DNA of 64,000 bases from Diabrotica undecimpunctata. Taxonomy: Eukaryota; Arthropoda; Insecta; Coleoptera; Chrysomelidae. The notes under the pieces were generated by a model. The model saw nothing but the letters and a program-made list of their open reading frames with translations. It was not told the DNA's origin and searched no databases. The DNA is taken from contig NC_092813.1 in assembly GCF_040954645.1 (NCBI RefSeq), positions 17,524,136 through 17,588,135 on the forward strand, read 5' to 3'. Every line of letters begins with the position of its first letter. Positions within the stretch are counted from its first letter, which is position 1. Of this stretch, positions 43,378 through 54,230 are shown piece by piece. The translations under genes and the position numbers were made by a program.

Positions 43378-43400
43378 GTAAAACAAATCCTTTGTTTTAC
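43378..43400 (-). repeat. Perfect hairpin upstream of the array
   Basis: GTAAAACAAA-TCC-TTTGTTTTAC: 10-bp perfect stem and a 3-base loop, directly followed on the plus strand by TTAG, i.e. it also touches a CTAA motif in sense. Possibly a diverged tenth unit. Confidence 0.7.
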
Positions 43401-43618
43401 TTAGCGAAAGTGGAATTTCCCTGCATCGAATCAATTAGAAATTTGGATTTGGCCAACCTTGGAATTCCCAAGTATTTTAACCGATATCCAAATTCCTTGA
43501 TGCGTCGAGGACAGTTTGACGTCAGTCGCTCGGACCTAAGCCAAGAAGCAGGAAAATAGACTGTGATACTATGGTCAACCTTCCAGTTGCGAGTCTCACC
43601 GTCTACTTATTACAATAA

Positions 43619-43982
43619 AAAGGTTTTTAAATTTATATTGCATAAATAATGGTTGTTCAGATATAAGAAAAATTTGATTTATTATTACATTAATAATCAA
43701 ATACAAAATATATTATTTCTATTTATCAATAGGTAAAATTCAATTTGTAGAATTCCTTTAACATTTTACAAATAATTATTAATAAAAATCAATTTAATAG
43801 TGGAATTATCAATTTTTTAAGTTTTGAAATTTACTTTGTACTTAGATATTTTCAATATTTTTTTTAACTTTCAAATTGATTGAATTTTTTTTTCATTAGT
43901 TAATTATAATTTTACAAATGTTGTTTGGACATTAATTTTGCATCATTATTATTTTAAAATATTAAAATAATAATGATGCGCG
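43619..43982. other. Interior of the long-inverted-repeat element with palindrome
   Basis: A+T-rich. 43940-43979 is an exact palindrome: GCATCATTATTATTTTAA, loop AATA, and the inverse (18-bp stem). It lies just in front of the transposase-like remnant. Confidence 0.7.
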
Positions 43983-44593
43983 TTCCATTTAGATCAGTAA
44001 TTCTAGACGCATGCGCTAAATGTAATAAGTATCAAGATGCTTTTATCCAACTTGGTGAAACTGACTTCGATTGTAATGAAGTTTTTGAAACCTTAGAAAC
44101 TTTCATATGTCACTTATATGGAACATGACTGACGAGAACAATTCCAAAAAGAAAAGTAAACGATGTCAGATTTTCATTATTTAACCGGCAGTATAAGTTG
44201 CATGATATGAACGAGCCTTTTAAAAAAAAACTAAAAAATTTCGATGTTTCAAGCTTACCACCATGTCAAGATGAATTACACCAACATCTACTGCGAGCCC
44301 ATTATATTTCAAATATTTGGACAAATGCTCATAAAAAAGTACCAACAGAATTGATTGTTGAAGAACATGGTTGGGAGTTTGAAGATGAAACATATAAATT
44401 CAAATGGTTTAGTGGACCTCAGATGCCAGAATCAATTCGAAAAGTAGTGATTGAAAATGAAGCAGATAATGAATGTGATATTATTGAAAGTGAAAGTGAC
44501 GAAGATGATGAATGTGATCACATCAGTGAGAGTGAGAAAAAAGATGAAATTTTTATTTTTCTGTTGGATTTAGAGTTTTTAGGGGCTAAATAA
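43983..44593 (+). pseudogene. C-terminal remnant of an unknown transposon protein
   Basis: The first part reads AKCNKYQDAFIQLGETDFDC and NEVFETLETFICHLYGT, then TGA (44128), then in the same frame VRFSLFNRQYKLHDMNEPFK, VSSLPPCQDELHQHLLRAHY, ISNIWTNAHKKVPTELIVEE and HGWEFEDETYKFKWFSGPQM, followed by an acidic tail. From memory this 'LPPC...HLLRANY..IW..A...P......HGW' wording is common in unnamed insect and cnidarian transposon-associated proteins. I cannot name the superfamily. The end of the gene runs into the right inverted end. Confidence 0.55.
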
Positions 44594-45113
44594 TGAGCCA
44601 TGAAAATGCGGACATATTACTTATCGTTAATTTTTCCCCAAAAAATTGCAATTTCATCCCTGTCCGCCACCCCTTATGTATCCACTCTCGTGTCCGCCCT
44701 TTGGGATTTCGGCTAGTTATACCATGATCTTACTCTGGGCAAATTTTCAGCCATATTATCGATCGTTAATTTTTCGGAAAAAAAATTACAACTTCATCCC
44801 TGTATAGCCACCCCCTGTACCACGAGAGGCGTCCGCCTGTAAGACAAAGTCTTAACCCAGTTACAATGAATATATTCCAATAGAGAAATGTCATATTACT
44901 GATCAGTTCAAAATTTCGGCTCTATCTCTCCGACTATTAGGCAAGCTCCTCTTTCCTTTAAAGGAGACAGATAGTTGAACGATATTTTATACAATGTCTA
45001 TCACCGGGTATGGATTTATTTTTGTCCAAGTTTTATATTGGTCCACTATTTCAAATGCAGTTCAAACAGACATATATTAAATTGTATGTTCCGTTTTAAA
45101 TTCGTTCAATCTG
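44565..45113 (-). repeat. Right long inverted end
   Basis: Inverse of 36564-37183. Best matches are 44565-44925 and 45075-45113. Contains the last codons of the transposon protein. Confidence 0.75.
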
Positions 45114-45649
45114 TAGTAGTCTAGATGATATAGTTGGAATGCGCGTAGTTGGCAAGTCCATGCAAGAGGAAATATCAAGACCCTGAAGATTATAAAGAAA
45201 ATGAGAATAATGAAAAATTGTAACAAGATTATACTTGGCAACCCTGTCAACTATTGTGACGTAGGATGGTGTCAACGGTTGTCTGCCATATTTCATTGGC
45301 ATTGTCATATTGTCATAGCAATCAACATGTGTGTATCTGTATAATGTAGTTTTAATTGTTTTATTTTTCATCTGAATACACCACATCAAGCAATGTGTTT
45401 TATTATCGATTACATCAACGTGTGCGTTGCTACCTATTTGCAGTGAAGTTAGTACGAAATAAACCCTTCTTTCTCGAGAATCACACCCCAACCTACACAT
45501 CCCCTTAAAAAATGAAAATAAAAAGAGATGAAAAAAAGAATCAGCCAATTCTTAATAAAATACGAAAATATTAGAAAAAATAATTTTTTTAAGGAAAAGG
45601 TATAAAAATTTGTATAGGCAGTATAAGATAAACATAATACAAGCAATAC
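45114..45649. other. Spacer, nothing recognised
   Basis: Mixed composition; a minus-strand reading at 45096-45548 is open but low in protein-like character and overlaps the inverted end, so I do not call it. Confidence 0.35.
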
Positions 45650-45699
45650 ATAATATAGTACAAGATAAGCAGGTCAAGAAGAGCTATAATTAACGACTT

Positions 45700-46130
45700 C
45701 CACATGTTACAGGAAGGATATGGAAGAATAAATAAGATATATAGTACAGAAATATAAGGAAATACTATTTCTAAATCGAATTACGAAGACATGTTGAGAA
45801 ATATGTGAAATGTAAAGAGATGCGACGACTGCCAAAGGCATAAGCACTCAATTATTAACAAGGAACCCATGAACATGTCCATGGATGAAAATGGGAACAG
45901 ACATATATTGACTTACAATACGAATTAAGCAACTACATAGAAAGATACATAATACAGAATAAAATAAGACGAAACAGTAGCCAAATCATTGGTAGAAAAA
46001 TTTATCTTGAGGTATGGAGTACCCAGAAAAATAATAGCAGACCAAGGCACAGAGTTTATGGCTAGAATAATTATTAAGGAAGCAATACTTGGCATTGCTG
46101 TAAAAAGAGTCAATGAATATACTCGAAATA
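45700..46130 (+). pseudogene. pol: Integrase fragment
   Basis: A clear core piece at about 45975-46085 reads VAKSLVEKFILRYGVPRKII and ADQGTEFMARIIIKEA, i.e. the second catalytic Asp motif (ADxGxEF) of Gypsy integrases. Upstream, frame-broken pieces fit the zinc-binding region. The catalytic Glu and everything after are lost. RT is absent, as in the left part at 10 kb. Confidence 0.75.
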
Positions 46131-46865
46131 TATAAATGTACTTTTGAATGCAAATAATATAAAATTATATTTAAATGAATATAATGTGTAAATATACTTT
46201 TAAGTTCGTACAATATAATATATTTAAAATGTGTATAATAAAAGAAAATGTTAGATTGTATATTAGTTAAACAAAAGAAATAGGGATAAATGAATAAATG
46301 GTTAAAACGGCAAAACTTTATTGTGAGATGTCAAAGTGATTAATCGTGTATACGAAAACTGAAAACAGAACTATAACTTGGTACCAAGAATTAATATGAG
46401 ATTTTATTATTGTAATTTTGATTTAATATGTAAATAGTATTGTAAATATTATGTGCACATAATAACATAATAGGGGTTAATATGTAATATAATCTAAATG
46501 ATTTAACGTTTAAAAAAAAAGTAGGTAAAATATTAAGATAATATAAGGCATAATAAAGGATACTAGATAGCATATTACAAAGGAACAATCAGGGTAACCT
46601 TATAATATGCTGATGTTAGGTGAGGTTACTAAATTAAAAAATAAAAAAAAATTTTTAGATAATAAGGAAATATGTACCAAAAATTTGTATAGTTCTATAA
46701 ATATGTATATGTAAATACTGAATGTAAATAATGTATATATGTACAGTAATCAGTTGATGATGACACGAAAAATTTTCTTCTTTCGGAAGGGAAGAGTAAA
46801 AACAGTTCATGTAATTGATTGAAAACGAACAGCACTCAGAAAATTTTTCTTCTGAGGGATAGGGA
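46131..46865 (+). other. 3' non-coding region of the LTR element
   Basis: A+T-rich, no ORF of note, ends with the polypurine tract. Nothing shows whether this family had an env gene. Confidence 0.4.
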
Positions 46866-47287
46866 TGTAACGGGATTTAATTAAGCATCAGATCTAAGTA
46901 ATCTTTTTAATAACGTGACACACATTTGCGAAAATATATTATTTGTTTACGACATTGAAAATATCGTTGTAACGAGAGACACTCTGACCTAGTGAAATTT
47001 GCAATGTAGTCGAAAGATTATTAAATAACGTGTATCAATTAACAAATAACAAACGTATTATGATAACAAACTCACGTGTGTTAAATAGATGGAAATCACG
47101 GGATTATTAGTATTATCATTATTGTTAAGAATAAAGAATCAAGAGACTGGTCGAGGTTAATATTGTTAAAGTCAACTGAGTACTATCTAGTATTGTACTT
47201 AGATAACTAATAAACCAAATCATGAGTATCTAGTGTGTTTAAATAAATGTACCATACGAGACCATAAGTGAAGCATTATTTATTACA
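46866..47287 (+). repeat. 3' LTR of the BTB-Gag family, 422 bp
   Basis: TGTAACGGGATTTAAT ... TTATTTATTACA, collinear with 6773-7191 with scattered differences (for example ttaataacgtgac versus ttaatgacgtgac). Confidence 0.85.
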
Positions 47288-47329
47288 AAAATAACAAAAA
47301 AGTATTGTATTGGACACCGCAGGAAAGAC

Positions 47330-47507
47330 GAGGGAAGTCAACAACTACTATACATAAATATATAAGTCTCATCTGAGCAGTCATTACAAGTATCCTCCGA
47401 ACTGTAACTACTATACACAACTCACAAATATGATTATTGGTATACGATAACGTTTTATTGCATACTATATTTTATCTACAACAATTACTATTTTACAGCG
47501 ATATTCA
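47330..47507. repeat. Unit of an uncharacterised repeat family
   Basis: 'ctcatctgagcagtcattac' and 'actatattttatctacaaca' recur at 49560-49790. The DD41D element at 47510 sits inside one unit. Confidence 0.55.
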
Positions 47508-47509
47508 TA

Positions 47510-49442
47510 CAGTGTGTAAAGGCCAAATGGAATAAATTCATTATTTAGGTTAATGTACATATTTATAAAAAATCCCGAAACACGTCAAATTTAAATTATA
47601 ACTTGACATTCTTTAACGTGAAAATGCAACCCTTACCTTCAATTCCCTTAGAATGACAGGTACAACCCCCAATTTTTAAAATAGGAAGTATAGGCTTGTG
47701 ATATATCGTTTGAAAGGTCTTTTCATTCTCCATTTAAAAATGCTGTCGCTTTCAAGTTTATTAAGATTAATTAAGATAAAATAAATTAAAATCATGTGGT
47801 TACCGAAATTCAGTATAATACAATCAAAATCTAAAATGTAATGCAAAACGTAATAAAATGTAAAACACGAAAAAGAACTATGAATGTTAATGAAGTAGAT
47901 ATTCAAAATGTTTACCGCAAACGTCTTGGCAACATTATAATCTCAAATAAAACTGTCTTCTAACATTATTTAACATAACAGGCGTGATCGACCTAATCGC
48001 AAGCGTTATTCGTTCTTTTAAGTCATTTAAATCAGAAGGTTTAGTTTTGTACACATATCCCCATAAAAAGAAATCTAATAATGTAAGATTAGGTGATCGC
48101 GCTGGCCATTCAATCGATCCTCGCCTCCCTATCCACCGATTGGGAAATATTGTATCGAGGTACTGCCGGACATTAAGTTGGTAATGTGGTGGTGCTCCAT
48201 CCTGCTGAAACCATATCGTATTCGCTGGAACTTTAGGGTTTCCTGGATCAGGATATAAATTTTCCAACGTTGGAATGACATCATTTTGAAGTAGTGCCAA
48301 ATAATTGTTGCCATTCAAGTTGCCCTCAATGAAAAAGGGACCAATGATATTGTTCCCTACAATCCCTACCCAAACATTAACATTTTGAGGATATTGAGTG
48401 TGTTCTTCTCTCATCCAGTGAGGATTTTCCATGGCCCAGTAGCGGCAATTTTGCCGATTAGCATGACCGTTAAGTGAAAAACTACACTCATCAGAAAACA
48501 TAACGTCTTCTAATTAGATAATATTGTTATCCAACATGTCCATCATTTGCTCTCAAAAAAAAGTTGTCCTATCCAAATCGTTTTCCATGAGCTCCTGAGT
48601 AGGTATCATCTTATAGGGATGCAATTTATTTTCTTTTAATATGTTAGCCTGTCTACTCGATGTATGAGGATTTTCCTGAAACTCAAGCAAGACATCTAAT
48701 TTGAGTTCATCACTCTGTGCATTGGCAGCTGCTTTTTTTATCTGCCTTACATGACCAAACTCGCGAAACTGCTTCTCTATTTTACTTATTGTTCCTTGGG
48801 ATATAGGCGGTAAATTAGGAAATTTCTCATGAAATAGGCGAGTTACTTCCTGTTGGGTTCGGGTATTATCTCCGTAATCAATCATTTGTAAAACTGTTAT
48901 TTTATGCATTTCCGTTATTTTAACCATTTTTCAGAATTTAATTGAACAAACTTTTTACTTAAATTAAAATACTGACAACTTAAATAAAACAATTTACTAA
49001 TGCGTGTTAAAATAACGTTGCTACGGAAATTCTTTCAAGTTTTTTAATGGTTGCCATCTAAAAACCACATTGCTATGGTTTTTATTCACTTTCTCATTAT
49101 CAAGACCTAAACGGGAAATAAGTTTTGAGTATATTTTAGCGAATTTCGGTAACCACATGATTTTAATTTATTTTATCTTAATTAATCTTAATAAACTTGA
49201 AAGCGACAACATTTTTGAATGGAGAATGAAAAGACCTTTCAAACGATATATCATAAGCCTATACTTCCTATTTTAAAAATTGGGGGATGTACCTGTCATT
49301 CTAAGGGGGTTGAAGGTAGGGGTTGCATTTTCACGTTAAAGAATGTCAAGTCATAATTTAAATTTGACGTGTTTCGGGATTTTTTATAAATATGTACAGA
49401 AACCTAAATAATGAATTTATTCCATTTGGCTTTTACACACTG
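47510..49442 (-). mobile_element. Mariner-type element (DD41D) with 300-bp inverted ends
   Basis: Left end 47510-47813 and right end 49141-49442 are inverted copies, beginning CAGTGTGTAAA and reading inward to ACCGAAATTC. TA precedes the left end; the right flank reads TGTA. The transposase is on the minus strand. Length 1933 bases. Confidence 0.85.
47935..48927 (-). pseudogene. DD41D mariner transposase, two in-frame stops
   Basis: The N-terminal part (48927-48553) has a helix-turn-helix region (MVKITEMHKITVLQMIDYGD, ISQGTISKIEKQFREFGHVR). Two stops lie between 48552 and 48502, one probably a former Trp codon. The catalytic part (48501-47935): MFSDECSFSLNG (Asp), WFQQDGAPPHY (Asp) and LTLLDFFLWGYVY (Asp). 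Forty-one residues separate the last two Asp, the signature of the DD41D ('rosa'-type) group. The frame is otherwise continuous, so the copy is only lightly damaged. It binds its long inverted ends and cuts at TA. Confidence 0.8.
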
Positions 49443-49900
49443 TGTATAATCCAATTGTAACGAGGACTAACAAACGGATGTTTACCATTCTTCCAGTATG
49501 TTCAAACAACTAACGTATATTACTCGACATAGATATGAGTTGGATGATCACAAACCGATAAGGACCTAAATGTTCTCTACAAGCCACATCTGAACGACCA
49601 CTACTATACACAAATCTCCACCGAACGTACAATTCGACAAGAGTCTCCGCTGAACACTCAGTAGTACACACAGATCTCATCTGAACGTATAATTAGTCAA
49701 GAGTCTTATCTAAATATCCACTATCATACATAAATATTCAATATGGCTATTTTTGGATTTGTTGCTACTATATTTTATCTACAACAATTTTACAAATATA
49801 TTCAGATATAATCCAATTATGACGAAGACTAACCAACGAATGATTTCCATCCATAAATTATGTTCAAACAAACTAACGTACCGAAAGACCATTACATTAT
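49443..49900. repeat. Further units of the repeat family at 47.3 kb
   Basis: 'taatccaattgtaacgagga' (49446) and 'taatccaattatgacgaaga' (49809), each followed by 'ctaac.aacg.atg'; 'tctgaacgaccactactata' near 49589 echoes 5110-5140. Units appear roughly tandem with the mariner inserted in one. Confidence 0.55.
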
Positions 49901-51094
49901 ATCTTCGTTGTTATTTATCTAATTTTGAAGCACAAGACGTTAACTGAATGGCAAAAGGTAAGCGTAAATATTTGCATACTATAGTTTATCTACGACGGGC
50001 AAGTAATTTATTGTTTTAAAGTGGATAATGAACATTGGTCTCTGTAAGAATATATGTTGGTCATAGACGGTTCTTCGATTGCTATCAGGCAACAATTTCC
50101 CCTAATGTTAGTATCGAAGTGATGGAATGGGTTTAAAGCGACGTACAAAAAAAATATGGTCATCTGATATTAAAACTAGGAAATTCTTCGACTCCTGTTT
50201 TGGGATAAGCTATCGAAGACTTAAAACTAAATTGAGGTAAAGGTAACCGTTGTCTTAAATTGTTAGGGAGGCTGCACGAACACATAGCTCTGGAGTTAAC
50301 CAGAACGGTCATTAATTCGCCAGTGGTCCATTTCAGATACCTTTTTTAGCGGTCATAACTTAACATCTTTTTAAATATGCTAATCTTAAGTATCTTAATT
50401 TAAAAATAATATATACAAAAGTAAGAATTATTAAAATTATCATAAAAAAAACGATTAGTGATATTAAACGGTGATAAAATGAATATATCTAATGAAAAAA
50501 AGTATTTTACAATATTGTAGTTGCAATTAATAAGTTAAATTTAAAAAAAAATGGCAATATACAATTAGCATCCATCTTAAAGTCAATCAAATAATGAAGA
50601 TAAATTTAGAAAAGAGTTGGCTTATTGAAATCTTACTTTGTGTTAATCTACATCCATCTCAAAATTATCAATTACAATTGTATCATATTTATATTATTCG
50701 TGCGGCCTGAAGTCACGTAACTGGCCAAAAGTCACGTATATATTAAAAGAATTGGTTGGTATACGTTACTATTTACAGGGGTAAGATTTCATGTTTCTAC
50801 ATATTATATTCTCTACTGTTAGCAGTTTTTTTATTACAGCTCAAGCTTATAAATGTAGATATGCGTTATTTTTTATCATACTGCTTTTTAAGATGCTTAA
50901 ATGTACATGTACTCCTTTTTGTGCTCCACTTGTGAGAGTACTATATTACTGTAGTACATGTACGCATTATTTTGGTAAGGATGTAGCATCAGCGGAGTTT
51001 GATGCATACATCCAGCATAACACAACCCTACACCCTAGGTGTGGGATGCTGGCAGTAATATCCTCGTATATATTTACCTGTAACGAACGGAGGC
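49901..51094. other. Unassigned A+T-rich DNA
   Basis: No convincing gene. The 124-codon reading at 50791-51165 is Cys-rich but does not fit a family. 'agtcacgta' occurs twice at 50712-50740. Confidence 0.35.
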
Positions 51095-51263
51095 ATTCAG
51101 TGTCGGCGTTGCAACAATTTTTGTTGCAAATGCCGACAATGAGTCCGACACTGATTCGCAAATAGAAGATAGTGATAACGATATTTCGGAGGATTCATAT
51201 TAGATTTCTAAAAAATATCGTTATCACTATTTATTATTATCGTTATTTGCTATAGCAAATTGA
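51095..51263. repeat. Three consecutive hairpins
   Basis: (1) 51099-51140: GTGTCGGCGTTGCAACAA pairs with the following TTGTTGCAAATGCCGACA. (2) 51168-51226: atagtgataacgatattt pairs with aaatatcgttatcactat, loop about 22. (3) 51247-51262: ATTTGCTATAGCAAAT, a perfect 16-base palindrome. All fall within 170 bases. Confidence 0.75.
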
Positions 51264-51540
51264 GTTTAGAGAGTATAATGTTATTGATCTATATAACGTT
51301 AAAAATCTAAATAGCTCAGACAATATTTTTTTTTAAAGTGCAATTTTTAAAATTTGTGTAGTTTATAAATATTGCTTTTGCAGAGATACTGATATATGAT
51401 TCTCCGAACGGAAACTAGTACGTATGGCAGTAAAATAAACGTGTTTATAAAACTTTTTTAATTCCTTCTGACATCAGTAAATTTACAGAGTAAAATGTAT
51501 AGTCGTTACATTTTATTTTGTAAATTAATTGATAGTAAAC

Positions 51541-51542
<2 letters not shown>

Positions 51543-51597
<55 letters not shown>
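51543..51597. repeat. (TA)n microsatellite
   Basis: About 54 bases of TA directly at the left edge of the fold-back element. Confidence 0.95.
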
Positions 51598-51600
<3 letters not shown>

Positions 51601-52240
51601 ACTTTTTTATTTCCTGGGTTTGTCGGTCTGTTGTAAGTAAAACTACTTAACTATTGCTTAAACGTTTCGGCAGTTTGCCATTTTCAAGCACTTTATTTTA
51701 TAAACATTACATTGTGCAATTATATTTCATGTTTATACTTTTTCAAAAGTTTAACGTGGACTAACTGACTTTAACTATCTAACATTGACAGATGACATCT
51801 GACAGGTATCCTAAATAGGAGTGATTCAGGGTCGTATCTTAAATTTCTGCCATGGTGCATTTACAAACAACTCAATTTATTAAATTATGAGACATATTGG
51901 AAAGATCTTTGATGTCTTATTATTGATATAATTTGGATCTTTTTTATGTGAATCATATCCAATATGCATCTTTTGTTGTAATTTTGTTCTTTTTTCAAAA
52001 TCTATACATTTGCGAAATCAAAAGAATGGCTATTTTCTAGAGAATGTTTTGCTAGTGCTGTTGTGTTTAATCCATTGGTCTGTACACTTTCTTTTTGTTA
52101 AACTTTTAAAAAAGTGGAAACATGTTTACAATGTTTATAAAATAAAGTGCTTATTGAAAATGTCAAATTGCCTAAACGTTTGCCGTTTAAGCAATAGTTA
52201 AGTAGTTTCATTTACCGACAACAGACCATCTTTATTTTTA
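51598..52240. mobile_element. Fold-back element with ~115-bp inverted arms
   Basis: 51605-51715 (gtctgttg...ctacttaactattgctt...tttataaacatt) is the inverse of 52126-52236. The centre (51716-52125) has no coding capacity. It is a non-autonomous fold-back/MITE-type unit; no target-site duplication beyond TA/AAAG-like flanks is apparent. Confidence 0.75.
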
Positions 52241-52539
52241 AAGAAACACCCTGTTAATTTTTATGTGTTTAAAAGATTCTTAACAATCTGATTGCAACGA
52301 ACTCTATCATGTAGGGTCTATAATGAATAATACAAGGTGAAATTTTGAAATTATTAATTTATCACATGTTATGGTATTATTTTAAATAAGCTAAATACAG
52401 ACATCACACTTCTATTCTAAGTGTCAGTATATTGGGGAAAATTTCTTTTTAGTAACCGTGTTAACATTTTTTGCTAATTTTTCTAATTAAACAAAATCGA
52501 TAAATAATGATAAATAATGCAGATTGTTATCAATCAGTT

Positions 52540-53450
52540 GTTGGTGTGTTGACATTTTACATTAAAATAATAAATTCCCAATTAAAAGCTAATCCAACGT
52601 CAGTGTCAAGTTCACGTCAAATTGCAAGTCAAAATAATGTGAGTCACACAACTATCCTAAGGTGTTTCCATTAAGAAAAACTTTATCCATATAAATTGAC
52701 TTTTGTGCAGGAGCTAACAGAAGACTGTCCAGATCGTAGAAGGGATTTCTGCGAGAGAATAATGGATACAATTAACACAAATGAAATAGCTCTTGGCACA
52801 ATTCGTTTTTCTGATGAATCAACATTTACATTAATATAACGGAGAGGTAAACCGAAAAAACTGTAGATATTGGTCAGCGGAGAATCATCATTGGATGCGT
52901 GAGACACACTCAGTATCGTCAAAAGTTGAATGTTTGGGCAGGTATTATGGGAGATCGTATTATTGGTCCTATATTTGTAGATGGTAATTTGACAGCGGAC
53001 AAATATTTAAGCATACTAAGAGACTATGTTCTTCATCAGTTGGCTAACTAATATCTCAATCCAATAGATCCGAACCTACCGCATGAAACTGTCTGATTCC
53101 AGCAGGACGGTGCAACACCCCATTGTGCTTTAATGGTGAGAAATTACTTAAATGAAGTCTTCTTCAATAAATGGATTGGATGAAGGGGTACTATTGAGTG
53201 GTCAGCTAGGTCGTCAGATCTTACGCCTTTGGATTTTTTTCTGTGGGGTTGTCTCAAGAGCAAAGTATATGCAATACAACCAACTAGCATTGAAGACCTC
53301 AAAGAAAAGGATAACTACAGAAATACTGAGTTATTTCACCTCAATCTTTAAACAAAGGTCGGGACGAGTTTTATAGGAGACTGTGCTTTAGCCAGCGACC
53401 AGGTGGAGAACATTTTGAGCATTTATTTTAATGTAATCCAATCAATTACC
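52540..53450 (+). pseudogene. Dead mariner-type transposase
   Basis: Plus-strand, many stops and frame changes. Recognisable pieces: SVSSSRQIASQNNVSHTTIL (HTH), DRRRDFCERIMDTI, IRFSDESTFTL (first Asp), an FQQDGA-like piece near 53098 (second Asp) and TPLDFFLWG-like sequence near 53222 (third Asp). Similar layout to the 47.9-kb DD41D gene. No transposase can be made from it. Confidence 0.65.
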
Positions 53451-53590
53451 TCGGGTATTGTATAAAATAATTGTCTTGAAGAAAATTATATTTAATTTCA
53501 AAATTTAACCTTGTATTATTCTTAAAAGACCATACATGATATAGTTCGTTGAGATCAGGTTGTTAAGGAGCTTTCAAAAACATAAAAAAA

Positions 53591-53654
53591 TACAGGGTGT
53601 TTCATTTAAAATACAGATTATAGACCATGCCAGACTTTCGTGGATCACCCTGTA
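53591..53654. repeat. 64-base unit with TACAGGGTG inverted ends
   Basis: TACAGGGTG ... CACCCTGTA. Ends of this type are common in insect mariner-like elements; probably a collapsed pair of element ends. 'aaacaccctgtta' also occurs at 52245. Confidence 0.6.
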
Positions 53655-53742
53655 TATTCAAATTTATATTTAAAAGCGCAAGTTTTTTATTATTTTTTAA
53701 AATAAGGACACAAACAATTTTATTCCATAAGTGGTTTCCACA

Positions 53743-53744
<2 letters not shown>

Positions 53745-53820
<76 letters not shown>
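53745..53820. repeat. (TA)n microsatellite
   Basis: About 76 bases of TA between the mariner remains and the start of the next LINE. Confidence 0.95.
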
Positions 53821-53824
<4 letters not shown>

Positions 53825-54230
53825 AGGTACTGGCAACACGGTAACCAAAACGTAAACAAGTATTTTATTTGTCGTCTGCAATAAACTCAATTTCTGATAG
53901 TTGTAACGGGAAATAAATTATTGAAAATATCCAGTGAACAATATAAGATATTAAGTGAAGGAAAGTGCTAAGAAAAAACTTTAAAATCAATGAAATAACA
54001 TCCGAAAACAACAAGGCCTATAAAAAGTAAGATCGCTATAATTGATAAGCCTAATTAACATCAAAGCATAGAAACGAAACTCTGACCTTTGAAATTGCGA
54101 CGTTATCGTTGTGAGTAGACTTTCGGGGTAGACACAGAAAAATAACAACGGCTAATAAACATAAAATAAATACGGTAAACGCTGTCTTCTCTAAACTGTT
54201 GAGGTGGAAGACAGTGTTTGGCGCCGGAAA

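Larger units (their letters stand above)
37803..43606 (-). mobile_element. Nearly intact Jockey-clade LINE, 5.8 kb, with TSD
   Basis: Minus-strand element flanked by a perfect 12-bp duplication TTATTACAATAA (37791-37802 and 43607-43618). Order in sense: about 1.46-kb 5' UTR with a hairpin array, ORF1 (42143-40701), ORF2 (40726-38033) overlapping by 26 bases, and a 230-base 3' UTR ending in AATAAACG and a T-rich, A-punctuated tail. Both ORFs are open, so the insertion is young. One catalytic residue of the endonuclease is changed (see ORF2). Confidence 0.95.
42144..43606 (-). promoter_or_regulatory. 5' UTR and presumed internal promoter of Jockey element
   Basis: The sense strand starts GTAGACGGTGAGACTCGCAA at 43606, next to the target-site duplication, so transcription from an internal promoter is expected, as known for Jockey. 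Holds a G/C-balanced first 300 bases, a 23-base perfect hairpin (43378-43400) and the nine-unit hairpin array (42432-43123). No uORF that I would call. Confidence 0.7.
36564..45113. mobile_element. DNA element with ~0.6-kb inverted ends, unknown family
   Basis: 36564-37183 and 44565-45113 are inverted copies of each other: both start CAGATTGAACGAATTTAAAA from the outside and end at 'ctaaatcca' inside. The outer 40 and inner 350 bases match well, and a middle part (about 36600-36820 / 44930-45070) is unrelated. Flanks are TA on both sides (36562-36563, 45114-45115). Without the nested Jockey element (37803-43606) the element is about 2.7 kb and holds one gene remnant (43983-44593). Confidence 0.7.
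45650..47287 (+). mobile_element. 3' part of the BTB-Gag LTR family
   Basis: Integrase remnant, then non-coding 3' region, a polypurine tract (agggataggga, 46855-46865) and the 3' LTR. The LTR matches the one at 6773. After the LTR comes AAAA, as also occurs before the LTR at 6773. Confidence 0.75.

Noticed and set aside
45096..45548. 150-codon minus-strand ORF
   Set aside because: Starts in spacer and ends inside the inverted end; no recognisable motif and no homologous counterpart at the left arm.
50791..51165. 124-codon Cys-rich ORF with HPRCGML that recalls a BIR zinc-finger end
   Set aside because: The upstream C-x2-C, Gly and Trp positions of a BIR are missing, and the region is dominated by palindromes; chance reading is more likely.
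53602..53884. ORFs running through (TA)n tracts (poly Tyr-Ile)
   Set aside because: Pure microsatellite translation; the same applies at 55855-56037 and 63283-63483.
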